A stretch of DNA of 64,000 nt, from assembly GCF_016894385.1 (NCBI RefSeq), contig NZ_CP069812.1, positions 3,791,001 through 3,855,000 of the forward strand, given 5' to 3'. Source of the stretch: Cupriavidus oxalaticus. GTDB lineage: Bacteria > Pseudomonadota > Gammaproteobacteria > Burkholderiales > Burkholderiaceae. A model generated the notes under the pieces. It saw only the letters and a list, made by a program, of their open reading frames with translations. It was not told the origin of the DNA and searched no databases. The first letter of the stretch is position 1. Each line of letters opens with the position of its first letter. Below, piece by piece: positions 34,903 through 45,100 of this stretch. The translations under genes and the position numbers were made by a program.

Positions 34903-36759
34903 TTAGCCTTCCAGCCGCTTGCCCAGCGCCGCGCGCGTTTCCGCCAGCGCCTGCGGCAGGCGATGATTCAGCTGCGTGAACAGCGCATCATGCAGCGCCA
35001 GTTCCTCCCGCCAGGCATCGCGGTCGATCGAGGTCACCTGTTCGAACTGCGCCGGCGAGAATGCCACGCCGTCCCAGTTCAGGTCCTCATACCGCGGCGT
35101 GGTGCCGAACACGTGCTCGGCGCCCTGGCCCTTGCCTTCCACGCGGTCGATCATCCACGACAGCACGCGCATGTTGTCGCCGAAGCCCGGCCACACGAAG
35201 TTGCCGTCGGCGTCCTTGCGGAACCAGTTGACGCAGTAGATCTTCGGCAGCTTCGCGCCCGCGGCTTCGAGCTTCTGGCCCAGTGCCAGCCAGTGCCCGA
35301 AGTAGTCGCTCATGTTGTAGCCGCAGAACGGCAGCATGGCGAACGGGTCGCGGCGCACCACGCCTTGCTGGCCGGCGGCCGCGGCGGTGGTTTCCGAGCC
35401 CATGGTGGCGGCCATGTACACGCCTTCGGTCCAGTTGCGGGCCTCGGTCACCAGCGGCACGGTGGTCGAGCGGCGGCCGCCGAAGATGAACGCATCAATG
35501 GGTACGCCGGCCGGGTTGTCCCAGCTCTCGTCGATCGACGGGCACTGCGACGCCGGCGCGGTGAAGCGCGAGTTCGGGTGGGCGGCCTTGGCGCCGGTCT
35601 CCTTGGCGATTTCCGGGGTCCAGTCCTTGCCCTGCCAGTCGATCAGGTGCGCCGGCGCTTCTTTGGTCATGCCTTCCCACCACACGTCGCCGTCGTCGGT
35701 CAGCGCCACGTTGGTGAAGATGACGTTCTCCCTCAGCGTCGCCATCGCGTTGTAGTTGGTCTTCTCGCTGGTGCCCGGGGCCACGCCGAAGAAGCCGGCT
35801 TCCGGGTTGATCGCGTACAGGCGGCCATCCTGGCCCGGCTTGATCCAGGCGATGTCGTCGCCGATGGTGGTGACCTGCCAGCCCTCGAAGCCCTTGGGCG
35901 GGATCAGCATGGCGAAGTTGGTCTTGCCGCAGGCCGACGGGAACGCGGCGGCGACGTGGTACTTCTTGCCCTCGGGCGAGGTCACGCCCAGGATCAGCAT
36001 GTGCTCGGCGAGCCAGCCTTCGTCGCGGCCCATGGTCGATGCAATGCGCAGTGCGAAGCACTTCTTGCCCAGCAGCGCGTTGCCGCCGTAGCCCGAGCCG
36101 AACGACCAGATCTCGCGCGTTTCCGGGAAATGGACGATGTACTTGGTCGGGTTGCACGGCCACGGCACGTCCTTCTCGCCGGCGGCCAGCGGCTTGCCCA
36201 CGGTGTGCACGCACGGCACGAACTCGCCGTCGTGGCCCAGCACGTCGTACACGGCACGGCCCATGCGCGTCATGATGCGCATGTTGACCGCCACGTACGG
36301 CGAATCCGACAGTTCCACGCCGATATGGGCGATGGGCGAGCCCAGCGGGCCCATCGAGAACGGCACCACGTACAGCGTGCGGCCGCGCATGCAGCCGTCG
36401 AACAGGCCGTTCAGCGTCTGGCGCATCTCGGCCGGGGCGGTCCAGTTGTTGGTGGGGCCGGCGTCTTCCTGCCGTTCCGCGCAGATAAAGGTGCGGTCTT
36501 CAACGCGAGCCACGTCCGACGGGTCCGACAGGGCCAGGAAGGAGTTCTTGCGCCTGGCCGGGTTCAGCCGCTTCATCGTGCCGGCGGCGACCATCTGCTC
36601 GCACAGGCGGTCATATTCTTCCTGCGAACCGTCGCACCAGTAGATATTGTCGGGCTTGGTCAGCGCGGCGATTTCGGCGACCCAGGCGACCAGCTTGGGG
36701 TGCTTGACCCAGGCCGGGGCATTCACTGGCGCCATGCCTTGCATCGTGGGGTGGTTCAT
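34903..36759 (-). CDS. pckG: Phosphoenolpyruvate carboxykinase (GTP)
   Basis: Converts oxaloacetate and GTP to phosphoenolpyruvate, CO2 and GDP, the entry step of gluconeogenesis. The 618-residue length is typical of the GTP-dependent class. Recognisable parts are the substrate loop near [20 protein letters not shown], the kinase P-loop [13 protein letters not shown], the metal/GTP motif region GDDIAWI and the C-terminal [14 protein letters not shown]. The ATG at 36759 has GGAG seven bases upstream. It is a single-gene unit on the minus strand, with a long upstream region holding candidate operators. Being close to cstA and its regulators fits growth on pyruvate-like carbon sources. Confidence 0.96.
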   Translation of the reverse strand: MNHPTMQGMAPVNAPAWVKHPKLVAWVAEIAALTKPDNIYWCDGSQEEYDRLCEQMVAAGTMKRLNPARRKNSFLALSDPSDVARVEDRTFICAERQEDAGPTNNWTAPAEMRQTLNGLFDGCMRGRTLYVVPFSMGPLGSPIAHIGVELSDSPYVAVNMRIMTRMGRAVYDVLGHDGEFVPCVHTVGKPLAAGEKDVPWPCNPTKYIVHFPETREIWSFGSGYGGNALLGKKCFALRIASTMGRDEGWLAEHMLILGVTSPEGKKYHVAAAFPSACGKTNFAMLIPPKGFEGWQVTTIGDDIAWIKPGQDGRLYAINPEAGFFGVAPGTSEKTNYNAMATLRENVIFTNVALTDDGDVWWEGMTKEAPAHLIDWQGKDWTPEIAKETGAKAAHPNSRFTAPASQCPSIDESWDNPAGVPIDAFIFGGRRSTTVPLVTEARNWTEGVYMAATMGSETTAAAAGQQGVVRRDPFAMLPFCGYNMSDYFGHWLALGQKLEAAGAKLPKIYCVNWFRKDADGNFVWPGFGDNMRVLSWMIDRVEGKGQGAEHVFGTTPRYEDLNWDGVAFSPAQFEQVTSIDRDAWREELALHDALFTQLNHRLPQALAETRAALGKRLEG

Positions 36760-37280
36760 ATTGCAACTCCAGGTTTGTAAAGGGAAGGAAGGGAAGGAAA
36801 CCTTGCAAAGCCTGGCCGGCGGGGCGGTGTTTCCGCTGCTCGCGCGGTGGACGGAAGGGCGGCATCGCGGCATGGGGTCGTCATGTCCCGATCGTCACAT
36901 CCCGTTACAACTCCGCGGCGGCCCGTGTTGTGCAAAAGGTCGCGGCGGTCCCTGCGGCTGCGCTACAGTTGCGCTTCGCCCGCGCAGGGGTAGCTGCGCG
37001 CGCCGGGCGGGCTTTGTCCGGCGGCGACCGCGTGTCGGGAGCAAGGCTCGACCGACAATCCGCGGCGGCACCGGAGCGGGCAAGGATACCACTGGCGCAC
37101 CCCCCTGTTTTTTGCTGCGCAACAATTGACGCCGTTGTTGCGCAAGAGATGTTTCACCTCGCGGCGCGCCGGCATGCTGGCGCCGACGCCGGGTTATCCA
37201 CAATACTGTTGGGCGGCGCGCGGCTCGGTTGCCGCGCGCACCAACCGGCACAAGCGCCGGAAGACAAACCAGAGTTGCCG
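36760..37280. other. Long divergent region between pckG and the hydroxyacid dehydrogenase
   Basis: About 520 bases with no gene seen. It contains a 9-bp dyad GCGCAACAA/TTGTTGCGC (37117-37143), a single DnaA-box consensus TTATCCACA (37194-37202) and a GC-rich leader before the dehydrogenase. Both flanking genes read away from it, so the sites could act on either. Confidence 0.5.
37117..37143. promoter_or_regulatory. Candidate operator GCGCAACAA-N9-TTGTTGCGC
   Basis: A perfect 9-bp inverted repeat (37117-37125 and 37135-37143) with a nine-base spacer, centred about 150 bases before the dehydrogenase start and 370 before pckG. The regulator is unknown. Confidence 0.45.
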
Positions 37281-38306
37281 ATGAAGATTGCCGTACTCGA
37301 CGATTACCAGGACGCCGTGCGCAAGCTGCCGTGCTTCAGCCTGCTGGAGGGACACGACGTCAAGGTGTTCAACAACACCGTCAAGGGCGTGGGCCAGCTG
37401 GCCGCGCGCCTGTCGGACGTGGAAGCCGTGGTGCTGATCCGCGAACGCACCCGTATCACCCGGCAACTGCTGGAAAAACTGCCCAAACTGAAGCTGATCA
37501 GCCAGACCGGCAAGGTCGGCGCCGGTCCCGGCAGCCATATCGACCTGGATGCCGCCACCGACCGCGGTGTGGCCGTGCTGGAAGGCGTCGGCTCGCCGGT
37601 GGCCCCGGCCGAGCTGGCCTGGGCGCTGATCATGGCGGCGCAGCGGCGCATTCCGCAGTACGTGGCCAGCCTCAAGCACGGCGCGTGGCAGCAATCGGGT
37701 CTGAAATCGACCACGATGCCGCCCAATTTCGGGCTGGGCCAGGTGTTGCGCGGCCAGACGCTGGGAATCTGGGGCTATGGCAAGATTGGCCGTCTGCTGG
37801 CCGGCTATGGCAAGGCCTTCGGCATGCGGGTGATGGTGTGGGGCCGCGAGGCCTCGCTGGAGGCGGCGCGCGCCGACGGGCTCGACGTGGCCACCTCCAA
37901 GGAGCAGTTCTTTGCCGACAGCGACGTCTTGTCGCTGCACCTGCGGCTGAACGACGACACCCGCGGCATCGTCAAGCTGACCGACCTGACGCGGATGAAG
38001 CCCACCGCGCTGTTCGTCAATACCAGCCGTGCCGAACTGCTGGAAGAGAACGCGCTGGTCACTGCGCTCAACCGTGGCCGCCCGGGCATGGCGGCGGTCG
38101 ACGTGTTCGAATCCGAGCCGATCCTGCAGGGGCACGCGCTGCTGCGCATGGAAAACTGCATCTGCACGCCGCACCTGGGCTATGTCGAGCGCGACAGCTA
38201 TGAGCTGTACTTCCGCACGGCGTTCCAGAACATCCTGGATGTGCTGGGCGGCAATCACGACTGCATCGTCAATCCCAAGGCGTTGACGCCGGCGCTGTCG
38301 CGCTGA
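37281..38306 (+). CDS. D-2-hydroxyacid dehydrogenase family protein
   Basis: A 341-residue NAD-dependent oxidoreductase. The NAD-binding Rossmann motif is GIWGYGKIGRLLAGYGKAFG, a variant of GxGxxG. The substrate and catalytic residues are visible as the Arg in FVNTSRAELLEE, the Glu in VFESEPI and the His in CTPHLGYVERDSYE. The N-terminal part (MKIAVLDDYQDAVRKL) resembles the group of D-3-phosphoglycerate dehydrogenase-like enzymes with unknown substrates that is common in Burkholderiales. The ATG at 37281 has only a weak GAG upstream. It stands alone; a palindromic repeat follows its stop. Confidence 0.88.
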   Translation: MKIAVLDDYQDAVRKLPCFSLLEGHDVKVFNNTVKGVGQLAARLSDVEAVVLIRERTRITRQLLEKLPKLKLISQTGKVGAGPGSHIDLDAATDRGVAVLEGVGSPVAPAELAWALIMAAQRRIPQYVASLKHGAWQQSGLKSTTMPPNFGLGQVLRGQTLGIWGYGKIGRLLAGYGKAFGMRVMVWGREASLEAARADGLDVATSKEQFFADSDVLSLHLRLNDDTRGIVKLTDLTRMKPTALFVNTSRAELLEENALVTALNRGRPGMAAVDVFESEPILQGHALLRMENCICTPHLGYVERDSYELYFRTAFQNILDVLGGNHDCIVNPKALTPALSR

Positions 38307-38348
38307 GCGTTTCTGTTCTGCCGGTTGGCTTGCCAGTAACCGGCGGTT

Positions 38349-38442
38349 GTCGTCCCCGCGTAGGCGGGGACCCAGTGGCTTTTTGTCCCCCTTCGGGGGA
38401 CTTCAAGGACGCTGGATTCCCGCCTGCGCGGGAATGACTGGG
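38349..38442. repeat. GTCATTCCCGCG-type paired palindromic repeat
   Basis: A pair of facing copies: GTCCCCGCGTAGGCGGGGAC followed by CCAG, a central hairpin GTCCCCC-TTC-GGGGGAC (38385-38401), then CTGGATTCCCGCCTGCGCGG and AATGAC. Related pairs lie at 57901-57987 and inside the MITE-like element at 27396-27519. Confidence 0.75.
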
Positions 38443-38572
38443 TAAGCGTGCCAGCAGGAAAGGGTATTGGCTGCGGCTAGCGCGATTGCCTCGTCAACGC
38501 GAATCCCCCAATCCCGCTACACTCGGGACTTCCCTAACCGCCGGCCGCAATGGTCCCTGGCGGCAGCCCCGA

Positions 38573-38593
38573 CAACAACAAGCGCCCGCGCGC
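38573..38593 (+). promoter_or_regulatory. CAACAACAAGCGCC leader motif before the MFS gene
   Basis: A 21-base sequence starting CAACAACAAGCGCC ends 22 bases before the ATG at 38616. A copy with one difference ends 21 bases before another membrane protein gene at 58093. The CA-rich, unstructured character suggests a translation-enhancing leader. Confidence 0.4.
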
Positions 38594-38615
38594 ACCCCCT
38601 CTTCCCAAGGCCGGC

Positions 38616-39800
38616 ATGGATCCCAGGCTCGTGACGCTCTGCGTCGGCAATTTCGTCATCGGCACCGGCGCGATGATCGTGACCGGCATGTTGAACGACA
38701 TTGCCGGGGATTTCGGGCTGGGCGCGGCCAGTGCCGGGCAGCTGATTTCGGTATTCGCACTGGCCACGTGCGTCGGCGCGCCGCTGTTCGCCACGCTGGG
38801 ATCGCGCATCGACCGCCGGCTGCTGCTGGCGGGATCGCTGCTGGTCTATGCGGTGATGCACCTGGCGGCCGCCTTTGCGCCCAGCTTCGCGGCGCTGATG
38901 GCCATCCGCTTCCTGACCGCGATCGGCGCCGCCATCTACACACCGCAGACCGCGGCGACGCTGCCGCTGCTGGTCAATGCGCAGACGCGCGGCCGTGCCA
39001 TCAGCTTTGTCTTCCTGGGCTGGAGCGTCGCCAGCGTGGTGGGCGTGCCGCTGGGCACCTGGATCTCGACCACGCTGGGCTGGCGCGTCAGCATGGGCTT
39101 GGTGGGCGCTCTGGCGCTGCTGGTGTCGGCCGCGGTCTGGCGGTCGCTGCCGCGCGGGCTGTACGTGGAGCCGGTGGGGCGCGAGGCCTGGGCCGCGGTG
39201 CTGCGTCACAAGCCGGTCATGCTGGTGGTGCTGACCACCATGGTGTCGTCGGCCGGCATGTTCACCATGTTTACCTATGTCGCGCCGCTGATGCGCGATG
39301 TCTACGGCATCAGCGGCGGCGCGCTCAGCCTGATGTTCCTCGCCTATGGCGCCTGCGGCGTGTTCGGCAATGCGCTGGCCGCGTCGCGCATGGACCGCGT
39401 CACGCCCAGCCGGATCGTGCAGGTGGCCCTGCTGACCTCGGTCGCCGCCATGGTGCTGTGGCCGCTGGCTGGCCTGGGCGGCGTGGCGCTGGTGCTGCTG
39501 TTCATGCTGTGGGGGCTGGGCGGGTTTGCCACCAACAGCGCACAGCAGGCGCGGCTGGTGCTGCTGGCGCCGGAGCGGGCCTCGGCCTCGATCTCGCTGA
39601 ACTCTTCGTCGATCTACCTCGGACAGGCGGCCGGCGCGATGGCCGGCGCCGCCATCTATACCCTGGCCGGGGTCGATTCGCTGCACTGGGGCGCCGCGGC
39701 GCTGATGCTGGCGGCGCTGGCGGTGTCGCAGCGCGCCCGCTCGCTGGGCTGCCAGTGGCAGCGCCCGCCGGCCCCGCAGCAGGCACCCAACGCCGGCTGA
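38616..39800 (+). CDS. MFS transporter (drug/arabinose exporter type)
   Basis: A 394-residue major facilitator with about 12 predicted helices. It opens RLVTLCVGNFVIGTGAMIVTG and has the motif-A-like loop TLGSRIDRRLLL between helices 2 and 3 and GWRVSMGLVGALALL after the middle. It resembles the AraJ/YdhP/Cmx group of small-molecule exporters. I prefer the ATG at 38616 to the in-frame ATG at 38550 because the extra 22 residues are proline-rich leader sequence and 38616 has the same spacing from the leader motif as the AbrB gene has. It is a single gene; the substrate cannot be told. Confidence 0.88.
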   Translation: MDPRLVTLCVGNFVIGTGAMIVTGMLNDIAGDFGLGAASAGQLISVFALATCVGAPLFATLGSRIDRRLLLAGSLLVYAVMHLAAAFAPSFAALMAIRFLTAIGAAIYTPQTAATLPLLVNAQTRGRAISFVFLGWSVASVVGVPLGTWISTTLGWRVSMGLVGALALLVSAAVWRSLPRGLYVEPVGREAWAAVLRHKPVMLVVLTTMVSSAGMFTMFTYVAPLMRDVYGISGGALSLMFLAYGACGVFGNALAASRMDRVTPSRIVQVALLTSVAAMVLWPLAGLGGVALVLLFMLWGLGGFATNSAQQARLVLLAPERASASISLNSSSIYLGQAAGAMAGAAIYTLAGVDSLHWGAAALMLAALAVSQRARSLGCQWQRPPAPQQAPNAG

Positions 39801-39884
39801 AGCCCCGCCCCGGGGCGCCATGTCCCCGGGCGCGCGCCTGCCGCGCGTCCCCCGCGGCGTCTTGTGAGGCACCGCACCAAGCAC

Positions 39885-39952
39885 TTGTCCACAGCGTTAT
39901 CCGCCCCGTTATCCTCAGGGATATCCGCAGCTTATCCACATCCCTTTCCACA
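39885..39952 (+). promoter_or_regulatory. Periodic array of six DnaA-box-like 9-mers
   Basis: Nine-base units close to TTATCCACA start at 39885 (TTGTCCACA), 39897 (TTATCCGCC), 39909 (TTATCCTCA), 39921 (ATATCCGCA), 39932 (TTATCCACA, perfect) and 39944 (CTTTCCACA). All have the same orientation, at steps of 12, 12, 12, 11 and 12 bases. The array ends about 20 bases before the GTG start of the MOSC gene. It could bind DnaA cooperatively to control this gene or to titrate DnaA; both ideas are inference from spacing and sequence. Confidence 0.5.
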
Positions 39953-39972
39953 ACCATCGAGCGGGGGCGCAT

Positions 39973-40611
39973 GTGAGCGATTCCGGACGCTGGCAAGGCA
40001 ATGCACGCGTGCTGGCCGTGAGCCTTGGCAAGGCGATCCCGCTGGTCGTGGCCGGCGCCGGCACCGAGGCGGTAGTGCTGTCCGGCATCCGCAAGCATCC
40101 GGTCAGCACCCTGCTGCACCCGCTTTCGGTGCAGGTGCGTCCGCTGGGCCTGGCCGGCGACGAGCAGGCCGACCTGACCGTCCACGGCGGCCGCGACAAG
40201 GCGGTCTACGCCTATCCGTCCGAGCATTACCCCTGGTGGAATGCGCGCCGGCGCGCCTGCGGGCAGCCCGAATCGGGCCAGCCGCTGCCGTTCGGCGCGC
40301 TGGGCGAGAACCTGAGCATGGAAGGCCTGCTGGAATCCGACCTGTGGATCGGCGACCTGGTGCGTGCCGGGACGGCACTGCTGCGGGTGGAGGCGCCGCG
40401 CCGGCCCTGCTACAAGTTCAATGCCGCGCTCGGCTACCGCCACGCGGTGCGCGACATGGTGCAGAGCGGGTATTCGGGCGTCTACCTGAGCGTGCTGGTG
40501 ACCGGCCAGGTCCGCGCCGGCGACGCCATCATTGTGCAGCCGGGGCCACGCGAGCTGTCGGTCGACAGCGTCAACCAGTGGCGTCGTGACAGCCGGCGGC
40601 AGCTTTTCTGA
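39973..40611 (+). CDS. MOSC-domain protein (YiiM-like)
   Basis: A 212-residue cytosolic protein with a MOSC (molybdenum cofactor sulfurase C-terminal) domain. Key features are DLTVHGGRDKAVYAYP, FGALGENLSMEGL and the conserved cysteine in APRRPCYKFNAALG, which is the residue that holds the sulfur or binds the cofactor in this fold. Its E. coli relative YiiM detoxifies N-hydroxylated bases with a molybdenum cofactor, so a similar role is plausible. The start is a GTG at 39973; the overlapping ATG at 39971 is out of frame and meets a stop at once. It lies directly behind the DnaA-box-like array. Confidence 0.9.
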   Translation: MSDSGRWQGNARVLAVSLGKAIPLVVAGAGTEAVVLSGIRKHPVSTLLHPLSVQVRPLGLAGDEQADLTVHGGRDKAVYAYPSEHYPWWNARRRACGQPESGQPLPFGALGENLSMEGLLESDLWIGDLVRAGTALLRVEAPRRPCYKFNAALGYRHAVRDMVQSGYSGVYLSVLVTGQVRAGDAIIVQPGPRELSVDSVNQWRRDSRRQLF

Positions 40612-40706
40612 TAATGTTTGTCTAACGATACAAGCGCCCCGCCAAATTCACATCCGGCTTCTTCCGTGGCCCGGAGCGCGTGTGCCAGCGCCTGCCGTCA
40701 CGAAAC

Positions 40707-40733
40707 CCTTACACCCCTGTAATGGACTGTAAT
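40707..40733 (+). promoter_or_regulatory. CTGTAAT repeats spaced 10 bp upstream of the RND efflux genes
   Basis: CTGTAAT starts at 40717 and again at 40727, with an inverted TTACA at 40709-40713, about 140 bases before the adaptor gene. The 10-bp pitch and hexamer match the array at 29721-29756, suggesting a shared OmpR-family regulator. In the same gap, near 40620, TTGT-N8-ACAA is a weak second dyad. Confidence 0.4.
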
Positions 40734-40873
40734 ACGCGACGCTGGCTCCGGCGGGCGAAGCGCGGTACTAGTAGAGTCTTTGCGCAACACGCGCCGGCGA
40801 CATTCGATCACAACAGGCCGGCGCGGATCACGGGGAGTGGCGCAAGACGCGGTGCAGAGGGTCCACAGAGAAC

Positions 40874-42112
40874 ATGAAAACTGACAGGATCGACCAGCCC
40901 AGGGGCTTCGTCGACAGTAACTGGAGTGCGGCCGCCGGGACCGGGCGCGGCCGGGTATCGCCGTGGGTACTGGTCACAACCGTGCTGGTGCTGGCCGGGT
41001 TCGGCTGGTTTGCCTGGCGCACGTGGCTCGCGCCCAAGCCGGCGCCCAAGCCGCCCGCCGCGGTAGTGGTGACCACCGCGCTGGTGCAGCAGGGCGACGT
41101 GCCGCTGCAGGTCACGGCCAACGGCAATGTCACGGCGCTATCCACGGTCGAGATGCGGCCGCAGGTGTCCAGCACGGTGCGCACGGTCCATATCAAGGAA
41201 GGCCAGACGGTCAAGCCGGGCGACCTGCTGTTCTCGCTCGACACGCGCATGGACGAGGCCAACCTGGCCAAGGCCCGGGCGCAGTTGCTGAAGGACCAGG
41301 CCGACCTGGCCGACGCCCGCCGCACGCTGGCGCGCAGCAAGGAACTGCTCGAGCGCAACTTCATTTCCAGGAGCGCGGTCGATACCGCGCAGGCCCGGGT
41401 CGATGGCTTCGAAGCCACGGTGCGCGCCGACCAGGCCGCCATCGAGGCCAGCCGCGTCGCGATCAGCTATGGCTCGATCCGCGCCACCATCAGCGGCCGC
41501 ACCGGCGTGATCAATGCCTTCCCGGGCTCGCTGGTGCTGCCCAGCGGCGCCGTGCCGATGGTCACCATCGCGCAGGTGCAGCCGATCGCCGTGACCTTCA
41601 GCCTGCCCGAGCGCCAGCTGGCGGCGCTGCGCGAGGCGCTGCAGGCCGGCCCGGTGCAGGTCACCGCCCAGCCCAACGACGGCAGCAAGACCCCGGTGAC
41701 CGGCAGGATCACCTTCGTGGATAACACGGTCGACCCGCAATACGGCACCATCCGCGTCAAGGCCCAGTTCGACAACGACGAGCAGCGGCTGTGGCCGGGC
41801 ACCTACGCCAACGTCAGCGCGGTGGTGCAGACGCTCAGGGGGGCGTTGTCGGTGCCGCCGCAGGCGGTGGTGACCGGCCCCGAAGGCCGTTTCGTCTATG
41901 TGGTGCAGCCCGACAGCAAGGTCGCGCGCATGCCGGTGCAGGTGGTCTCCACCACCGCCGCCGCGGCCGTGGTGGAAGGCGTGCAGCCGGGCGCCCGCGT
42001 GGTCGTGGAAGGCACGCAGAACCTGCGCCCGGGCGCGCTGGTGCGCGAGGCGCCGGCCGGCGCCGCCTCCGCTCGGCCAGCCAGTCCCGCCAACGCCGCC
42101 GCGGGACACTGA
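40874..42112 (+). CDS. RND efflux periplasmic adaptor subunit
   Basis: A 412-residue membrane fusion protein of the MdtA/AcrA group. A single N-terminal anchor (WVLVTTVLVLAGFGWFAW) is followed by a lipoyl half-motif (VHIKEGQTVKPGDLLFSLD), a coiled-coil hairpin (~115-190), the second lipoyl half with ISGRTGVINAFPGSLV, a beta-barrel and a membrane-proximal domain. There is no lipobox. It is transcribed with the pump gene three bases downstream. No outer-membrane channel gene is beside them, so a TolC-like protein is presumably encoded elsewhere. Confidence 0.93.
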   Translation: MKTDRIDQPRGFVDSNWSAAAGTGRGRVSPWVLVTTVLVLAGFGWFAWRTWLAPKPAPKPPAAVVVTTALVQQGDVPLQVTANGNVTALSTVEMRPQVSSTVRTVHIKEGQTVKPGDLLFSLDTRMDEANLAKARAQLLKDQADLADARRTLARSKELLERNFISRSAVDTAQARVDGFEATVRADQAAIEASRVAISYGSIRATISGRTGVINAFPGSLVLPSGAVPMVTIAQVQPIAVTFSLPERQLAALREALQAGPVQVTAQPNDGSKTPVTGRITFVDNTVDPQYGTIRVKAQFDNDEQRLWPGTYANVSAVVQTLRGALSVPPQAVVTGPEGRFVYVVQPDSKVARMPVQVVSTTAAAAVVEGVQPGARVVVEGTQNLRPGALVREAPAGAASARPASPANAAAGH

Positions 42113-42115
42113 GCC

Positions 42116-45100
42116 ATGACGCTGTCCGAACTCTGCATCCGCCGTCCGGTGATGACGGTGCTGCTGTGCCTGGCCGTGATCGTCACCGGCATCGTGCTGT
42201 ACCCGACCATCCCGATCGCCGCGCTGCCCAGCTTCAACTCGCCGGTGATCCAGGTCACCGCGACGCTGCCGGGCGCGAGCCCGGAAACCATGGCGGCATC
42301 GGTGGCGACGCAGCTGGAAAAGCAGTTCGCGACCATCCCCGGCGTGTCGGTGATCAGTTCGTCGAACACGCTCGGCAACTCCAGCATCACCATCGAATTC
42401 AACAACGACCGCGACATCGACGACGCGGCCGTGGACGTGCAGGCGGCGCTGTTCCGCGCCCAGCGTTCGCTGCCGATCGAGATGACGACGCCGCCGTCGT
42501 ACCGCAAGGTCAACCCGGCCGATGCGCCGGTGCTGCTGCTGGCGATCAACTCGCCGGCGATGAGCCTGGCCGACCTGAACGCCTTCGGCGACAACCTGAT
42601 CTCGCCCACGCTGGCCACGCTGCCGGGCGTGGCGCAGGTGCAGGTATTCGGGCAGAAGCGCTTTGCCGTGCGTGTGCGCGCGCACCCCGACGCGCTGGCC
42701 GCGCGCGGCCTGACGCTGGACGAACTGGCCACGGCGCTGAACCGCGCCAACGCCAACACGCCGGTGGGCACGCTCGACAGCGCGCGCCAGACCCTGACCA
42801 TCCAGGCCAACCGGCAGATGACCAATGCGGATGCCTTCCGCAACATCATCGTCGCCAGCCAGCCCAACGGCGCGCTGGTGCGGCTGTCCGACGTGGCCGA
42901 GGTCGAGGACAGCGTCGAGACCATCAAGACCGGCAGCTGGCTCAACAACGAGCGCTCGATCGTGCTGGCCGTGCTGCGCCAGCCCGATGCCAACACCGTG
43001 GCGGTGGTCGATGCGATCAAGAGCGCCCTGCCCCGCCTGGTCGAGCAGATGCCCGGCTCGGTCAACGTGGCGGTGGTCAACGACCGCTCGCGCTCGATCC
43101 GCGAATCGATCCACGACGTGCAGTTCACGCTGGCGCTGACGGTGGCGCTGGTGGTGATGGTGATCTTCCTGTTCCTGCGCCGCGCCGCCGCCACGCTGAT
43201 CCCGACGGTGTCGCTGCCGATCTCGCTGATCGGCACGGTGGCGCTGATGAAGGCGTTCGGCTACAGCCTGGACAACGTCTCGCTGCTGGCCATAACGCTG
43301 GCCGTGGGCCTGGTGGTCGACGATGCCATCGTGATGCTCGAGAACATCGTGCGCCATATCGAGGAAGGCGTGCCGCCGCTGAAGGCCGCGCTGGTGGGCT
43401 CGCGCGAGATGGGCTTCACCATCATGTCGATCTCGATCTCGCTGGTGGCGGTGTTCATCCCGGTCTTCTTCATGCCGGGCGTGATCGGGCTGCTGTTCCA
43501 CGAGTTCGCCGCGGTGGTGTCGCTGGCGATCCTGGTGTCGGCAGCGGTGTCGCTGACGCTGATCCCGATGCTGTGCGCGCGCTTCCTGTCGGCCGAGAAC
43601 GTGCCGGTGGATGAATCGCACCACGCCTATGGCGACCACGCGGTGGCGCAGCCTGCCGTGCCGCAGAAGCAGACCCTGGGCATGCGCTCCACGCAGTGGT
43701 TCGAGAACCTGTTCGAGTTCACGCTGCACCGCTATGCGCGTGGGCTGGACTGGTGCCTGGCGCACCGGCGCACCGTGCTGGCGGCCGCGGGTCTGACCTT
43801 CGTGCTGACCGCGGTGCTGTTCGTCACGATCCCCAAGGGCTTCTTCCCCGAGGAAGACATCGGCCAGATCCGCGTCAACGCCGAAGGCCCGCAGGATATT
43901 TCCTTCGATGCCATGTCCGAGCGGCTACGCGATGCGGCCGAGCGCATGCGCGCCAACCCCGCGGTCAAGAGCATCGTGGTGGCCATCGGCGGCGGGTCGT
44001 CGCCGGCCATCAACACCGGCCGCATGTTCGTCGAGCTCAAGCCGCGCGGCGAGCGCGACGCCATGCCCAGGGTGATCGAGTCCCTGCGCCGCGACGTGGC
44101 CGGCGTGCCAGGCCTGGCGGTGTATTTCGCGCCGGTGCAGAACCTGCAGCTCGGCGGGCGCCAGAGCAAGAGCCGCTACCAGTACACGCTGCAGAGCGCG
44201 AAGGCGGGCCAGCTGCAGGACCACTCCGACAAGCTGATGGCGAAGATGCGCGCCGACAGCCTGTTCCGCGACGTCACCAGCGACTCGCAGCAGTCGGGCC
44301 TGGAAGCGCACCTGTCGATCGACCGCGACAAGGCCAACGCGCTTGGCGTGCAGATGCAGGACGTGCGCACCGCGCTGTATTCGGCGTTCGGCGAGCGGCA
44401 GGTGTCGACCATCTACACCCCGATCGACAACTACTACGTGATCCTGCAGGCGGCCGACATCGACCGCGTCGACGAGACCGCGTTCGCCAAGCTCTACGTG
44501 CGCAGCAAGACCGGCCAGATGGTGCCGATTTCCGCCTTCGCCACCACCGAGCGCCGCGTCGGCCCGATCGCCGTCAATCACCAGGGGCAGCTGCCTTCGG
44601 TGACGGTGTCGTTCAACCTGGCGCCGGGCGCAGCGCTGGGCGACGCGTCGGCGCGCATCGACCGCTACAAGCAGGAGATCGCGATGCCGACCTCCATCTT
44701 CACCAGCTGGGGCGGCGACGCGGCGGTGTTCCAGTCATCGCAGGCCACGCAGATCGTGCTGCTGGTGGCCGCCATCGCGGTGATCTACACGCTGCTGGGC
44801 GTGCTGTACGAAAGCTACATCCACCCGCTGACCATCCTGGCGGGCCTGCCCTCGGCGGCGGTCGGCGCGTTGCTGACGCTCTTTATCTTCAATGTCGAGC
44901 TGTCGCTGATCGCGGTCATCGGCGTGCTGATGCTGATCGGCATCGTCAAGAAGAACGCGATCATGATGATCGACTTCGCGCTGGCGGCGCAGCGCGAGCA
45001 GGGCATGAGGCCGGCAAAGGCAATCCGGCAGGCATGCCTGCTGCGCTTCCGTCCGATCATGATGACCACCTTCGCCGCGGTGATGGGCGCGCTGCCGCTG

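Noticed and set aside
37194..37202. Single TTATCCACA site, and another inside the receptor gene near 46934
   Set aside because: Lone DnaA-box matches are expected by chance in a window this long. Only the periodic array at 39885-39952 stands out.
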